Shown one piece after another: positions 5,189-5,517 of a stretch of 5,517 bases of DNA; the first letter of the stretch is position 1; every line of letters starts with the position of its first letter. A program made the position numbers and the translations under genes. This stretch comes from an uncultured Granulicatella sp. Its GTDB lineage: Bacteria > Bacillota > Bacilli > Lactobacillales > Aerococcaceae. Where the stretch lies: NCBI GenBank assembly GCA_937891475.1, contig CALATC010000084.1:1-5517 (forward strand), given 5' to 3'. Under the pieces are notes generated by a model, which saw only the letters and a list, made by a program, of their open reading frames with translations, did no database searches and had not been told where the DNA came from.

Positions 5189-5341
5189 GAAAAGACTTTC
5201 CTTAGTAGTAAGGGGAATAGTAGCCACTCTTCTGGCTACTATTCCTAGGAAATTTTGAGACCTCAGGCTCAAAATTTAGCCATGAGACTTGCTTCGCAAG
5301 GCTGCTGGCGTCCTATACTACTATTTAGGAAAGTCTAATTC
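5189..5341. repeat. Palindromic repeat copy B (long form) with three internal hairpins, immediately downstream of rpoC
   Basis: The outer stem pairs AGACTTTCCT (5193-5202) with AGGAAAGTCT (5327-5336) and TAGTAGTA (5203-5210) with TACTACTA (5316-5323), leaving three bulged T residues. Inside are three hairpins: GGAATAGTAGCCA/TGGCTACTATTCC (5214-5226 with 5233-5245, 13 bp), AAATTTTGAG/CTCAAAATTT (5250-5259 with 5268-5277, 10 bp) and CTTGC-TTC-GCAAG (5288-5300), the last enclosed by GCCA/TGGC (5279-5282 with 5306-5309). On the minus strand it starts 12 nt after the rpoC stop and its 3' arm is followed by TTTTCTG, so it may also end the rpoC transcript. It encodes no protein and has no visible target-site duplication. 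Confidence 0.85.
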
Positions 5342-5347
5342 AATCTT

Positions 5348-5517
5348 TTAAGCTTCTGTTGTTGCTTCCACTGTTCCTTCAGATACAATTCCTTCCGCTA
5401 ACTCTTCAGTAGCTTCAACGAATTCTTCTGTTTGAACTGGTGTAGAAGTGCTTGTTTCCATATTACGGTAACGAGCCATACCTGTACCAGCAGGAATAAT
5501 CTTACCGATGATAACAT
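5348..5517 (-). CDS. rpoC: DNA-directed RNA polymerase subunit beta' (C-terminal end only)
   Basis: The last 55 residues of RpoC are present, beginning VIIGKIIPAGTGMARYRN, which matches the conserved C-terminal segment of bacterial beta' subunits (usually ENVIIGKLIPAGTGM). After NME there is a low-complexity tail of about 35 residues rich in Thr, Glu and Val, with VEAT occurring twice (33-36 and 49-52 of the visible part), ending EATTEA. Such acidic, variable tails occur in RpoC of low-GC Gram-positive bacteria. The gene continues upstream beyond 5517. Twelve bases separate the stop (5350-5348) from the outer stem of the palindromic repeat. Confidence 0.93.
   Translation of the reverse strand, partial: VIIGKIIPAGTGMARYRNMETSTSTPVQTEEFVEATEELAEGIVSEGTVEATTEA

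Noticed and set aside
5073..5336. Copies A and B as a CRISPR array
   Set aside because: There are only two units, each is itself a large palindrome, the interiors are unequal, and no spacer-repeat periodicity or cas gene is visible.
5193..5336. Copy B as a complete insertion sequence or classical MITE
   Set aside because: There is no transposase. Bases outside the inverted ends are shared by both copies (AGAAA on one side, AATTC on the other) and do not form a target-site duplication.

Overview
The window looks like low-GC Gram-positive chromosome, most likely order Lactobacillales. The support is AT-rich sequence, strong AGGAGG-type ribosome binding sites, a cre-like CcpA site, a T-box riboswitch with a methionine (AUG) specifier ahead of a MetN-type ABC ATPase (an arrangement known mainly from Lactobacillales), and an RpoC C-terminus typical of Firmicutes. 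I cannot name the genus from this sequence.

Layout. (1) 1-574, minus: N-terminal 191 residues of the methionine-importer ATPase MetN, cut by the window edge. (2) 575-900: its long leader, read on the minus strand. It has a well-formed sigma-A promoter (TTGACT, 17 bp, TATCCT), a T-box Stem I with AUG specifier, Stem III, a T-box antiterminator and a competing terminator. (3) 998-2475, plus: two genes 11 nt apart, a TehB-type methyltransferase with its N-terminal cupin-like domain and a small Fic-domain AMP-transferase with a C-terminal autoinhibitory motif. A 16-bp bidirectional terminator follows. (4) 2559-3359, minus: a PPM1/LCM-type SAM-dependent O-methyltransferase with its own promoter. 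(5) 3505-4971, minus: a nucleoside-catabolic operon, uridine phosphorylase then deoxyribose-phosphate aldolase. It has an extended -10 promoter overlapped by a cre-like site and ends in a clear terminator. (6) 5069-5341: two diverged direct copies of a palindromic repeat, one of them holding three nested hairpins. (7) 5348-5517, minus: the last 55 residues of RpoC.

How the parts work together. MetN uptake should be switched on when uncharged tRNA-Met accumulates. The udp-deoC pair cleaves pyrimidine nucleosides and feeds deoxyribose phosphate into glycolysis, probably under carbon catabolite repression. tehB and fic are co-oriented and probably co-transcribed, although no functional link between them is established. 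The stretch after rpoC carries the most unexplained structure: a modular repeat family that also appears to provide transcription terminators.

Several translation starts are set here from ribosome binding sites rather than from the longest open frame: tehB at 998, the LCM methyltransferase at 3359 and deoC at 4176. I see no phage, plasmid, CRISPR or transposase sequence. Most of the window is conserved metabolic chromosome. The less ordinary items are the repeat pair, the tehB-fic pair and the variant T-box core.
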